Source: Pholis gunnellus
Lineage: Eukaryota > Chordata > Actinopteri > Perciformes > Pholidae
Assembly: GCA_910591455.2 (NCBI GenBank)
Contig: OU342804.1
Span: 15,295,133-15,359,132, forward strand
Direction: 5' to 3'
Length of the DNA: 64,000 nt
Shown here: positions 1-10,235 of the stretch, piece after piece
Numbering within the stretch: the stretch's first letter is position 1
How the letters are laid out: each line of letters begins with the position of its first letter
The notes under the pieces: generated by a model
Databases searched by the model: none
Seen by the model: the letters and a program-made list of their open reading frames with translations, nothing else
What the model was told of the DNA's origin: nothing
Made by a program: the position numbers and the translations under genes

Positions 1-1529
1 TACCTTTTACCCAGCAGGGGGCAGGAGAGACCCTCAACAGATAGCAGCACCCATTCCTGTGGTCAGAGGAGTTTGGGAATTGGCAGTCCACACTTCTTCA
101 TTTCTGTCTTTTCTCCCCCCCTTTACAATCAAATGATGGGCTGTGTAAGTAGACAGAAGCAGTGCGCTCCAGATTAAAAGGTGGCCATCTTGATTAGCCT
201 TCCCTCAGGATTAACAATCATTGTAGGTCCGGAGAAAATCGTATCATCAAATGCAGGATGATGACTTTAAAAATGCTGGTTTCTTTTTTTGTTTAGGTAT
301 ATCAAATTGTGATCATTAGCTGAGCTGCAAATGCTAAATACATTTGTTTTGACAAACGAAGGCTCAAACTTTGTTCACACTTCCTCCCTCATAACAAAAA
401 AAAAACTTGCTGTTTGTTTCTTTCACTCCAAAGCCAAGTCGATTTAAAATCAATTAAAACTTTGTCACTTTGTGACCATTACATAAGTAGATATAATTAG
501 TCTGTAACGCCACATGAACCATCAACCGAGCTCAGTGAGTAGAAGTATAGGAATTCTTCATCATGTACATGTTCCCCTTGTTTTTGTCTGTCTGGGATTA
601 ACAGGCTGGCGGTAAGGTGAAGAGATTAATGATTGTTTGCTGAAGAGACGGTCACACAGTGTATCACAATTTCGAGATGGGCTTCAGTGATCGAGAGAGA
701 GTGACTGCGAGCATGCATGCACGCTTGCACATCTCCTCGCCTGCAAGTGTCAGATGGCTTATCAGATGCATAAAGCACTGCTGTTAATGCAACCGCCAAG
801 AGGATCTGAACGGTAAATATTTACATGCTGGGGCGGTTGTCTTTGAGGGACACCACAGTCTTGGATTGGGTTTTCGCTTCACCTTGGAGTGTAATGTAGC
901 TTTAAGGAGCTATACCCTCTGTCTCTCTTTGCATCACCTTGTGTTTGTGTCTGACTGGTCAACAGGCAGCACAGGAGAGGTAATACTGGCTTTTATTGTG
1001 TAACTTTTACAGTTTCTAATAGTTTGACAGCTCTCTGAAAACATTGTTTTTTTTCTCTTTAAGCTCTATCAATTACAGTCTATTTACATTTTTTTTTTTT
1101 GCTGTCTTTGATCAAAAGAGTACAGTGCCAGTGTTTTTTTTACATCTTTTTAAAATTAATTTGACAGTCTGCAATGGCCAGTGTGAGTGACAGAGACGAT
1201 GGAAGTTCAGACAACGTCTGTATGACATTCCACAATGACTATCTGCCGAGTTCAAAGGCATTGAAGCACATATCAAGTGCTACAGTCTACCGAGCCATCA
1301 ATTTCTCCAAACGGCTGCCAGTCGGAGGCGGACAGGACACTGCGCTATCCTGTGGTCGCTCTTTCAAACCTCTGATCGTAACCTCTCTAATGTTTTGCTA
1401 CCAGCTTAGTGTTGTTAATTGTCACCAGTGAGATCGGTATCAAGAACTGGATCCATATTGTTTTCACACTGTCAAGATTCAATGAGATGTTTTTAAGACC
1501 ATGTATGAAATGTTACATATAGTCTGTAT
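1..1529. other. unique non-coding DNA, no gene seen
   Basis: AT-rich sequence with several poly-T runs (for example near 1045 and 1088-1100) and no recognisable exon, RNA gene or transposon. An 85-codon open frame at 1174-1431 has no motif, no plausible flanking splice sites and no resemblance to a family I know, so I treat it as chance. The stretch around 640-830 is slightly GC-richer and non-repetitive. It could be conserved non-coding DNA, but nothing in the sequence alone proves this. Confidence 0.6.

Positions 1530-1614
<85 letters not shown>
1530..1614. repeat. (CA)n microsatellite
   Basis: About 85 bp of CA dinucleotides, broken once by a CT at 1559-1560. The tract makes a spurious 132-codon frame full of His-Thr repeats on the plus strand. 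Long CA tracts are typical of teleost genomes and are prone to length polymorphism. Confidence 0.98.
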
Positions 1615-1616
<2 letters not shown>

Positions 1617-4072
1617 ACAATCATTGGTTCTGCCAACCTGGTCTGTCCCTGGCTGTCCTCAGGTATTGGTGGTATTTGTAAAGACCCTAATTGCCCAAGT
1701 GTCTAGAAAGTGTCCGTTGAGAGTGTGGCTGGCTAATGAGCTCTCTGGCAGAGGGTCAGTAGTTAGCCGAAGCAACACTGGGCTCTGCTCCCTGATAAAG
1801 GTCACATACCCCCAGGGAATAATGCCACAGCGTTATGTGACGACCGAGGAAAGCCGACCAGCCAGCCTTTCACATGCCATTAAAAAAGGAATTGAGTGAA
1901 CCATAGAGGGGATGAAATTCTTTTGGATAAGGTGGCAGGTCCTCCAGGCAGCGCAGTCCACTACAAATACTCAGAGCCAGTTCCACACAGAACAGATAAA
2001 CTGCTGTGCAGTAGTAAGGGCCTGAAAGAGGACAGGCAGAACATGAGATAATAAGGACCTGAAGGAAACACTAGGTACCTGGAAGAGTGAGAGAAACAGG
2101 AAGAGGTAACACTGCAGTACTGATGTCTGATCTGTTCAAGTGAAGATTTTGGCCTCTGATATCTCTATTATGGCCTTCAACAGTAAGCTTACAGGGCGGG
2201 TATATTTGAACAAATTTGTGAATTTTCTTTGAAATGTGAAGAAATATCACCACAGTAAAACAATGTAATCACCTTCAGGTTCTCGGAATTCATTTGGGTT
2301 TTTTGTATTATTTTATGCAATTCGATAATTCGAGTTCAGTAATGACCAGACCAAACACATGTATACAAATGTAATAGCCATAAACTAGTTTATATGACAG
2401 CAATACTGTGTATAGATTTGATCCTATTTTAGATTTTTTGAACAAGGCTTCCATCTCAGACTAAGAGCCAGGATTGACTTCCATAAAACCTAATTTTGTA
2501 AAAAGGATTAAACACACTGGAAATCAAAATCAACAATATAGATACGGCATTTAGAAACACTTTCCATACTTTATAAATCGATGTAGTGTAAATGCTGCTG
2601 TGCAAAGTGCAAATCAATCCTGAGGAAAACCTCATGAAAAGACCTAATAGCCACTCGCCTCGTCCTCATCATCCTTTACATGTGTGTTTCAGCTCAGCAG
2701 CCCAACGAAACTGTAAGCCAGGTGAAGGAGGGGCATATTCAGTCATAGTCAATAAACCCATTAAGGCCATTAGCAGAGAACATAGGGGCTGCCATGCTTG
2801 TTCTATCCTTAGTGTCTTTTTGTTATTCTAATACCTTGCTCACCTTTTCTCCTCATTAAGCTCTCACACTCACACATGGTTAACTAGAGAGAGAAAATGT
2901 TACCGAAAGCTTTGGTTTGTTCAAGCTGAAAACAAAAATGTAAAAAAGTAAAAGCATCGGCGGCCCGACGCTAATGGAACGAGTGGAAAACACTAATCTC
3001 CTCCTCACCTCACCCTGCCATATTCTCTCTTGCAAATTTACGTTTTGTCTCTGTCTCTCTCGTTTTTACAATTTGCTCACCCATGTACTAACCCAGGAAC
3101 TCAATTAAAAGCTGGAACCAAAGCACTACTGCCATAAATAAACCAACATCAACCACAGGGAAACAATGTTACTGTTCTCTGCACGTGTGTGTTAGGGATG
3201 TTAGGGAGGAAACGTTTGTTCCCTCCAAATGTTTTCAATATTATTTATAGTTAGACATGAAAACACAGACATAGTCCATTTTTGTTTTGCTTTTTTTTTT
3301 AAAGACCAAACAGTGTTTTTTTTATGTTGTTAGGCCTCATGATTTTCTTTGTATTCCTGCCAAACACTTTCCAGTCAGTGGTGTTTTTCACAGCTTCCAG
3401 TCAGTCCTTGGTTTTCCATACATTTGAACCATGGTAAACTTACTCATGCAGAGTAATCCATGTCAGTGAACCATTATTTTATTTCATGTTTTATTTGTTG
3501 AAAATAGTTTTTCTTAAAAGGTGTCCTAGAAGATTTGCAGCACACAAAATATGTTTTACTGTTTTGTAACAGTTCACTCTGCACACTGACATCTCCACTG
3601 TGGCATGCAGCTCATTCATGTTTCAGTCTTGAGCAGGAAGAAGTGTAGATTAACCAACAAATCCTTAAAACGTGTCATTAGTCCAAACAGGAATGTTTTC
3701 TGATCTGACACTCCTATTGGTAGGACGACATCATCTGTTTGTTCCGTCCAAAATTGTTACAAATAACTGTTGAAATATACATCTGTTTTATGACTGCTAT
3801 AGTAAAGGTTTTGTTCATGATTTGGGTTTAAATTTGCACTTTGTTAAATTTAGGGGATCTTTGCTAGCCTGTTTTGAATAATAACCATGTGGTTAAGGTT
3901 ATGGAACAATTGTGTCTGTGCTTTAAAACAAAAAAAAAAATGTTAGCACAAGTCTGATGTTTTATGACTCATCCAAAAAAAACAAAAAACTCAAGTTTGA
4001 CAGCGACACAGGGTGAGAGAAGGAGAGAGATTGAGACAAGGAGAAAGGGAGCAAAACGTAGAGTAAGAGTCA
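1615..4072. other. unique non-coding DNA, no gene seen
   Basis: No coding exon, RNA gene or dispersed repeat that I can name. Open frames at 1501-1899, 2071-2253 and 2592-2831 are short, lack family motifs and have no splice context. Poly-A and poly-T runs near 3290-3301 and 3930-3940 are the only simple-sequence features before the GA tract. Confidence 0.55.
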
Positions 4073-4077
4073 AGAGA

Positions 4078-4132
<55 letters not shown>
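4073..4132. repeat. (GA)n microsatellite
   Basis: About 60 bp of GA dinucleotides with one AC interruption near 4090, preceded by GA-rich sequence from about 4015. Both strands carry artefact frames here: Arg-Glu repeats on the plus strand and Leu-Ser repeats on the minus strand. Strong purine/pyrimidine strand asymmetry. Confidence 0.97.
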
Positions 4133-4134
<2 letters not shown>

Positions 4135-6045
4135 CTGGTTGATACAGATTGTGAAATTGATGTATGACAGAACAGATTGGTGTTGCCTCTCAAATACATC
4201 TGAATTGAACGTTGTCAGGAGGAGGCAGATTACAGCAGAGAGTGCGCTGCATCCAGCTTCCTGGACTAAATGAAGACGTGTTCACTTTCAGTTGAGAGAA
4301 TGAGAGAGAGAGATCGTGTGTATTTGTGTGTTTGTTAAATCTGCGTCAACAACCCCGTGTAACAAAGGTCTGAGGACACAGGGGGCACCATTTTTCAGTC
4401 TGTCTAACTATACAGAAAACAGCACAACAAGATTATATACTGTATCTTCCTGAAGGCAAGATCATTTGGATGTCAAAGTCAAACTTGTGGTCTTCGACAG
4501 CAACTTTATTAATATAAACTTGAGATAACATGAGAATACCTTGCAATATGCAAAGAGGGTTTGGTTGTTAAATAAGTAATTATGCATAAGACAGTGTTAC
4601 TAATACACGAAAATATGAAGGTGAGGATTCCCACAGTACAAAACAGTTCCTTCTGCAAGTGTAATCATTTCCTGCGTCAAGGCAAGTTAGCTGTCACATA
4701 CTGTGCGTTTTGGCCATGCAGTTTTGTGTGCACTTGGCACCACATGCTACTCATCCACAGGAAGTAGAGCCCTTTGTTAATTTCCATATTTCAGACTTGT
4801 GCGATCCTTTTGCCGAACAACTGTCTCCTTTATCTGAGTTGGCAAACAAGTAAAAAATACCACAATAAGGCAAAATGAAACTTTAAAGAACGAGACCCTT
4901 CAACGTCTCATTTACTTCATCTGCCCTTCTGTGGATCTCTTTGGCTTATTTTCCCTCTATGTCATTGAGAAGCTTCAGGCACCCACCCTGACGTGTGTGT
5001 CTGTGAGTGAGCAAGAAGGATGGATATAAAGAGATAAGGCCAATGCTCTTGTGCTGAAAAGAGTGAGTGTGTGGGGAGTTTGTGGTGTGGGTGGATGCCA
5101 AACAATGAAGCAGCCTTGGGCTGAGAGGCTGAGAGGAGTCTGATAATATACCAACATTTTACCCAAACAAGAGACTGGACACTGAAGACACTGTCACTGA
5201 ATACAACCTTTTTATTCTTTAAAAAAACAAGACTTAAACTAAGTAAATAACCTTTGAAAACGAGAACTGTGACAATATGTATTACATTTTTCATCAATTA
5301 CTAAAAACTAAACGCTAATATGAAAGACTGCGATGGGACAAATTAACTGTTTTAATGCAAATCCTATATTCAATGACTTGCCAGCATCTGTCGGATCACA
5401 CATTGCAGCCTTGCCGCTGGGCTTGATTAGTAAAGCAATTTCTTCAACGGCCCAAAAATATGTCCTTTTCAGAAGTCGATTTAGCCTCGTGGCCTGTTGC
5501 ACTGTTGCTAATATGAAGCATCTTGCGTTCAGTAATGCTATGTCTCTTTCAGTGTTGTGATCCGATTATTACCAGTTCTTGGTACATGGTCTAAATTATT
5601 CCAAAACTATAAGAATTATCGATTATCAAGTGCGGTTAATGTGGCTGTTAATGTTACTTATCTTCTGGGTTGCTATCGGACGGAATAAAGGAATTCCAGG
5701 ATTAATGTCTGCAGCCAACCAACTAACTCTTCCTCTAAATATTCGCTTAAAAGATATCACTACATTATTTGACATTTTAGCTTCTATTCCGGACCTTAAT
5801 CTAGATGATGAAAAGTAATTCAGTGAACAAGTGAGGGAATCATTTTCAGAATGATTCAAGTCTATACAATTTGTGAGATATAATATTTACTGATCCACGG
5901 TGTGAACAAGTATGTAGTGCCTTTTCCACTTCTTTCATGATAGACGAGAACAACGCCAGTAACCGCGCTAACTTTAAGCAACAAAGATGGCAACAGCTGT
6001 GGCCTCAAAATGCCTACAAGACAAAAATACTGTTCTTAAAATGCA
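4133..6045. other. unique non-coding DNA, no gene seen
   Basis: Frames of 61 to 111 codons occur on both strands (4582-4767, 4962-5297 minus, 5308-5502 minus, 5579-5818). They have no recognisable domain and no consistent splice structure. The segment 5330-5820 is unusually open on both strands, which may mean an old mobile or processed sequence, but I cannot identify it. Confidence 0.45.
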
Positions 6046-6173
6046 TGAAAATTAGACTAAAATGTTTTTCGGTTTATAATAACAAAAAATAACAAAAACC
6101 GAGTGATTAAAATTGGACTAAAACTAATATACATTTTCATCAAAAGACTAAAACTAAATAAAATCAACACTGT
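6046..6173. repeat. dispersed teleost repeat fragment rich in GACTAAAACTAAA
   Basis: The words 'gactaaaactaaa' and 'attttcatcaaaagacta' recur in this stretch. It resembles a repeat I remember from many fish genomes, with a tail reading roughly 'actaaaactaaa...aacactg'. The class is uncertain (probably a non-autonomous DNA transposon). The fragment is degenerate and no terminal repeats are visible. Confidence 0.5.
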
Positions 6174-6525
6174 TTGAAGAGAACAGACATTGTGGTGCGT
6201 TGTCTCAGGAGCTGTCCCAGGTGCTGACCAGACTGTGCACTCTGCAGCTGTCAACAGCACCAAGGAGATCTCTGCTGATCACTATAACCCATACCTCAGC
6301 TATTAGTATTATCTAATGTAACTGTGTGCTACCCTGTATGACCTCTGTATGGTTCCTCTTAGTGCTTAATCCTGGGACATAAAAAGGAGTCAGCAGTTTG
6401 TAGGTCCCAACTGGTTTGAGACCGTAGCATTGCTGGGGGTACTTTGTTTGTGCTGAAGCTGCCTCCTCAAGTTAAGAGGTATTTCATCTGTAATGTTTTT
6501 CGTTAGTCTACTATCTTAGCAAGTC
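6174..6525. other. unassigned sequence, possible LTR-type remnant
   Basis: No coding exon. Around 6379-6390 there is a TATA-like 'acataaaaagg', followed about 25-45 bp later by a short G/T-rich leader, a layout that would fit a solitary LTR promoter in plus orientation. No matching second LTR or target duplication could be found by eye, so this stays a guess. Confidence 0.25.
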
Positions 6526-6606
6526 AGTGGTGAAAAGTAACAAATGTTACTCAAGTGCTGTACTTAAGTATAATTTTGAGGTACTTTATTTAGCTATTTC
6601 CATTTG
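6526..6606 (+). repeat. 5' end of the common teleost 'agtggtggaaagtaac' repeat
   Basis: The stretch reads 'agtggtgaaaagtaac', then 'tactcaagtgctgtactta' and 'ttttgaggtactt'. This follows closely the opening of a very abundant fish repeat, usually regarded as a non-autonomous DNA transposon. Only the first 80 bp or so are present. A piece of the opposite end of the same family lies at 57562-57645. Confidence 0.75.
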
Positions 6607-6779
6607 GCGTGTATGTGTGGCATGCAGGCTGAGCAGTCACTTTCTTCCCTCCTTGGCAAGCTGACCATGAGGTCTATTTATACCACTCCCTCATCAGAAT
6701 CCAGGGGAGTCCTCCTCCTCACTCTCTTGGGCTTTCTTGCTCCTTTGTTGAACACTGGTGTTGTTTGTCTGATTTTGTG

Positions 6780-7650
6780 GTAGCAGCAGAACATCAAGGC
6801 GCCCTCAGAGAGGACTATCCAGATTTAGTTCTGCCAGCGTGACTCCAGTGGACTCATGGACTGTTGAATTGAGAGCAAAACGAAACTCTGGTAGATGTTT
6901 GTCCCAGTGTCCCAGGATTTAAGTGACCTGTTGATTCTCCCGTTGAGATTGGTTTTCTGTACAGACTCCTTGACCTGGATGGTCAGTTTTAGTCACAAAA
7001 CTAAAGCTTGTAGTCTCTTGTCGTTTTTAAACATGACAAGGAGATCAGCCAAGGGATCCTCATGTGACAACTGCAACAGCTATTGCCATATAAACACTGG
7101 TATGCAGACATGGTAGAGGGTTTTGTGAGGCAGTTGCACTATTCTGTACACTATATCCTCCAAGATGGTAAACTTGATGTTCTCATTCACTGTAACCTCT
7201 CCATGATCCAGGACTTGCTGATACAACTCCTGGATCTCTGACACCTCCTGTCGGGCCTTTCATATCATTTCATTAGAGATGGGTAATTCCCTAATAGGCT
7301 CACCCTGGACAGGCAGCATGGTGGCACATACCGGGGGAAATGCACATGTCTTGCCTGGCACCCTAAAAAGCGCCTCAGGAACAGTGTTGTATTTCCCCTT
7401 CCTGAACTAAAAAGTAAAGTGAACTCCTGCAGCCGAAGAGGCCATCGTTGAGACACATGCTTGACGGTATTTAGTGGTTCAGCCAGAAGTTAGGTACAAA
7501 CCTGTGGTACCAACCAGAGGTTGACTAGCACCGGGGACTGTCACACAGCTTTGGTTTTCTTTGGGTCCACCTCCACTCCAGCTGCCGAAACTATGTGATC
7601 CAGAAGATGAGGGAGTTCTGAAAATGTGTTAATTTTTGTCACTACAGTCA
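6780..7650 (-). pseudogene. decayed Ty3/Gypsy retrotransposon pol fragment
   Basis: Read on the minus strand from 7650 downwards, four pieces of a Gypsy-type polyprotein appear in the expected order. A reverse-transcriptase scrap at about 7640-7550 carries LLDHIVSAAGVEVDPKKTKA, resembling the 'L..VDPKKTKAV' segment after the catalytic core. The end of RNase H at about 7460-7340 carries SQRWPLRLQEFTLLF, matching the 'QRWALRLQEF' motif that leads to the connection domain. An integrase N-terminal zinc-binding region at about 7215-7010 has the pattern 'FTILEDIVYRIVQLPH' and then a degraded H/C finger. An integrase C-terminal part at about 6905-6800 carries HLPEFRFALNSTVHESTGV. Frames shift between pieces, stops are present, and most of the RT and integrase cores are deleted, so it cannot encode a protein. 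LTRs were not identified. The plus-strand frame at 6895-7116 is an antisense shadow. Confidence 0.85.
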
Positions 7651-8000
7651 ACGTCAGAAGGCCAGGCCGGGCTTTTGTTGCCGCCGGTTCTGCCTCCGCT
7701 CCCGACCACGAACCAACGACCCTGGAACTCCACAGCGATACGCGGTGATCCAGAGTTCCCGAAGAACAAGCACCGAGTCTGAAAGCCAACGTTAACTACA
7801 CGGACGGAAAACAATCCACTCGTTATCCCGACTCTCGGGGCCGACTTGCCCATTCCCTCCACGCCAGGCGCCATCTTGTGAAGGTGGAGTTAAGTTGTAG
7901 AGAGGCGGGCCCCCGTGAATGTGCGGTATTTGACTGGATTGTGACGGAGTGGGCGTGTATATGTGCGGCATGACGGGCTGAGCCGTCGCAAGATACATAA
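7650..8000. promoter_or_regulatory. CpG-rich block with a YY1-like site, possible promoter
   Basis: By eye this 350-bp stretch contains roughly 35 CpG dinucleotides, far more than anywhere else in the window, where CpG is depleted. At 7870-7879 it has 'gccatcttg', the reverse complement of a YY1-type 'CAAGATGGC' site. That site overlaps an ATG opening an 81-codon minus-strand frame (7874-7629), a layout seen at some CpG-island promoters of vertebrate genes. Against a live promoter: no GTRAGT donor follows the frame on the minus strand, and the block abuts the Gypsy fossil directly, so it could instead be the GC-rich 5' part of that element. No protein family was recognised in the frame. Confidence 0.35.
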
Positions 8001-8202
8001 CAAAATAAAATGATTACCTGCATTCTCTACGACAGTATTGTAAAATGCAACCCCTTTTGTTTTGGCTCCAGTCTACTCAGACCTGCCTTACATGGCTTTT
8101 ATTTGTCTCGTGCCTTTATAGCTCTTTTACCACTCTACATCTCTCTCTCTCTCTGTCTTGCATTGTTGTGTTGGCTGCTGTACCTACATGTCTCCCAGGT
8201 GT

Positions 8203-8336
8203 GTGTGCGGCGGTCAGAGAAATGTCCCTGGACTCCCAGCTCCAATTAAGAGAACAGACATTTCGTGAGAGGGAGCGAGAGTATGGCCTTCTAGCAGACG
8301 CAGAAACACTCCAGCAGAATATTAATAATGACTAAC
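8203..8336 (+). other. weak orphan-exon candidate
   Basis: After an acceptor-like 'tgtctcccag' there is a short open segment containing an ATG at 8222 and a charged, helix-like 37-residue frame (MSLDSQLQLREQTFRERERE and so on) that ends at a TGA-type stop near 8333. A second acceptor-like 'ttgtcttgcag' lies at about 8395-8405, followed by another ATG. The peptide has coiled-coil character but I recognise no family. It may be a decayed transposon coiled-coil tail or chance. No donor site closes the segment. Confidence 0.15.
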
Positions 8337-9260
8337 ATTTCAGCCACATACTATCTCCAACTGCAGCTTTGTTTATGGTAATTCACTGCTGACTTTGTCT
8401 TGCAGATGTTAAAAAAATGTTTCATGACCCTACGACCAGGCAATGTTATTTGAAAATACGTTCTGAAATGTCAAAGACACAAATAAATTATAATAGAAAG
8501 AAAAATAGTTTTGGATGTTGCCATTTGGAGCGAAAAGTTCTACCTGAGTGCAGAGAATGTGAGTGCTTGATAAAAGTACACTTATGTTTTGAGCTTTCAA
8601 GTAATAATCTGCAGTACTCCAAATCCTATAAAAAAAGAAAAAAGATGATTCTGCTTTCTTTTTTTAAGCTTAGTTGTACTACAGTATATAACTCAATAGC
8701 AGTCATGGCTGGAGATTTTAATTCCTCCCTTTACTCAAATAAATATCATCTCGGTAACCGTTATTATAAGTGTAATGTTATGAAAATAATAAATGTCTGC
8801 TTTGGGTTCAATTGATGTCTGGAGATTTGGATAACTAGAACAAATTAGATATACTCGTTCTTTTTTGAAGTTATCATTTAATAGCACTTTCTGGAAAATG
8901 TCACATTGACTGCTGTGTGTTAAAAAAGATCTACTTTGGATGACACTCATAATGTTGCAAACTGTTGTAAACCGAATTAGTCGATATGAGATGAAAAATG
9001 TATTTTAAAAACAAACTCATTTATTGTAGATTATGTTTTCTTCATTATGAACTCAGCCAGCCTAGATACAGATTTGAATGTGCTTTTTAAATCCATGCTA
9101 TTAAATACACATCCTTTAGGCATAAACAAAGGATCATCCAGAGAAAAAGGTGCCTTTGGAAAGAAATAGGAACACGCAGGGTTATTCCGGTAGTTCAGAT
9201 AACTGCTCAGGTTGAGGAGATTTAGTTTTGTTGGAGAGGGCTTGACAGTTTTGTTATTTA
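8337..9260. other. AT-rich non-coding DNA, no gene seen
   Basis: A 132-codon frame at 8417-8815 is Lys/Asn/Tyr-rich, as expected from AT-rich sequence, and shows no domain. There are poly-A-signal-like AATAAA words near 8482 and 8740, but no associated exon that I can support. No repeat was recognised. Confidence 0.5.
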
Positions 9261-9765
9261 CAAGTCCAAGTCAAGTCTCAAGTCTTTTAAGGGCAAGTCT
9301 AAAGTCTTTGAGATGTGATTTGAAAGCCAAAAAGCAAGTTTTTCCAAGCCATCAATGCTAGTATGAAAATTCAAATGAAATAATTCTTTATAATGCAATT
9401 GTGCAAAAATCCCCATGATGAGTTTCTGTCTGTTTGGAATGTTGCTTCTGTACATCTCTGCTTCTTAGTTTGATCTTCACTCTTATCTGATTGATCACAT
9501 TCAAATATGATGGATCAGTCGGACATGTCTTTTCAGCAGTTATTGCTGTGTGCATTTAGTGATGGAGACTTTGCGTGCATGCTATTCAGTATTCATGACT
9601 GTTTGGCAGAGCTCCAAAAAGCAAAACTGCTACTACTACAACTGTTTATGGGCCAACGAGTCAAGTGTCATCAGCTTTTGTCTTCAGGTCTCAAGTTAGT
9701 CAAGCAGGGGAGTCAGGTTACAAGTCCTCCATTGTGCAACTCGAGTCAGAGTCAAGTTTGAGTCT
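9261..9765. repeat. CAAGTC-rich dispersed teleost repeat
   Basis: Both ends are built from variations of 'caagtc' (9261-9310, and 9655-9765 with 'caagtgtcatcagc' and 'gagtcaagtttgagtct'), with about 350 bp of unrelated sequence between. This resembles a fish repeat whose termini are runs of 'caagtcaagtctcaagtc'. It is probably a non-autonomous DNA transposon. The internal 84-codon frame (9507-9761) is not coding. Confidence 0.6.
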
Positions 9766-10119
9766 AAAGCTCTGATATTGATGGTTTAGGAGGGAGAAAG
9801 TACGAGGAATTTTTAATGTCTGTAGATTAACAATAATACAGGACAAACATAACAAACTGATCACTAATACTGGTGTGGTAGTAATATGAGAATTTAGAAA
9901 ATATATTTGTTAAAAAATGTTGTATTTATGTAAATATGTGCATCTGTTCATCATCACCAAATACTTACAAAACAGCAAAAAAGGGATGTATATAAAATAG
10001 ATATTTAAGGTTTAGATGTAAATGTAAGAATCAAACATTTTGCTATAAGGCTCTACCTTCATAAAACCTCTTTCTTCAGATTTTGGAATTGTTTTTGAAT
10101 ATACATTACTGTATTAGAG
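9766..10119. other. AT-rich non-coding DNA, nothing recognised
   Basis: AT-rich sequence without an open frame of interest, an RNA gene or an identifiable repeat. Confidence 0.5.
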
Positions 10120-10235
10120 ACTTTATTTTTTCAAACTTTATTTTACAAGGAATATTTCCCATTGAGATTCAAATACTCTTTTTAAAAGGAGTCCTGGCCA
10201 AGATGGCAGCATAAAACATTTCATATCGAAGAGAA
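10120..10235. repeat. dispersed teleost repeat fragment
   Basis: The segment contains 'cccattgagattcaa', then 'ggagtcctggccaagatgg' and 'cagcataaaac'. This is close to a fish repeat I remember with 'cccattgagattaaaaatctc' followed by 'gggagtcctggccaag'. The class is unknown to me and the ends are not definable. Confidence 0.5.

Noticed and set aside
1501..1899. 132-codon plus frame
   Set aside because: The first third is translated (CA)n, and the remainder shows no domain or splice context.
3964..4199. Overlapping frames on both strands with Arg/Glu or Leu/Ser runs
   Set aside because: They are translations of the (GA)n tract.
5308..5818. Pair of adjacent open frames on opposite strands that might be an exon
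   Set aside because: No recognisable domain, no consistent splice sites, and no repeat family I can name.
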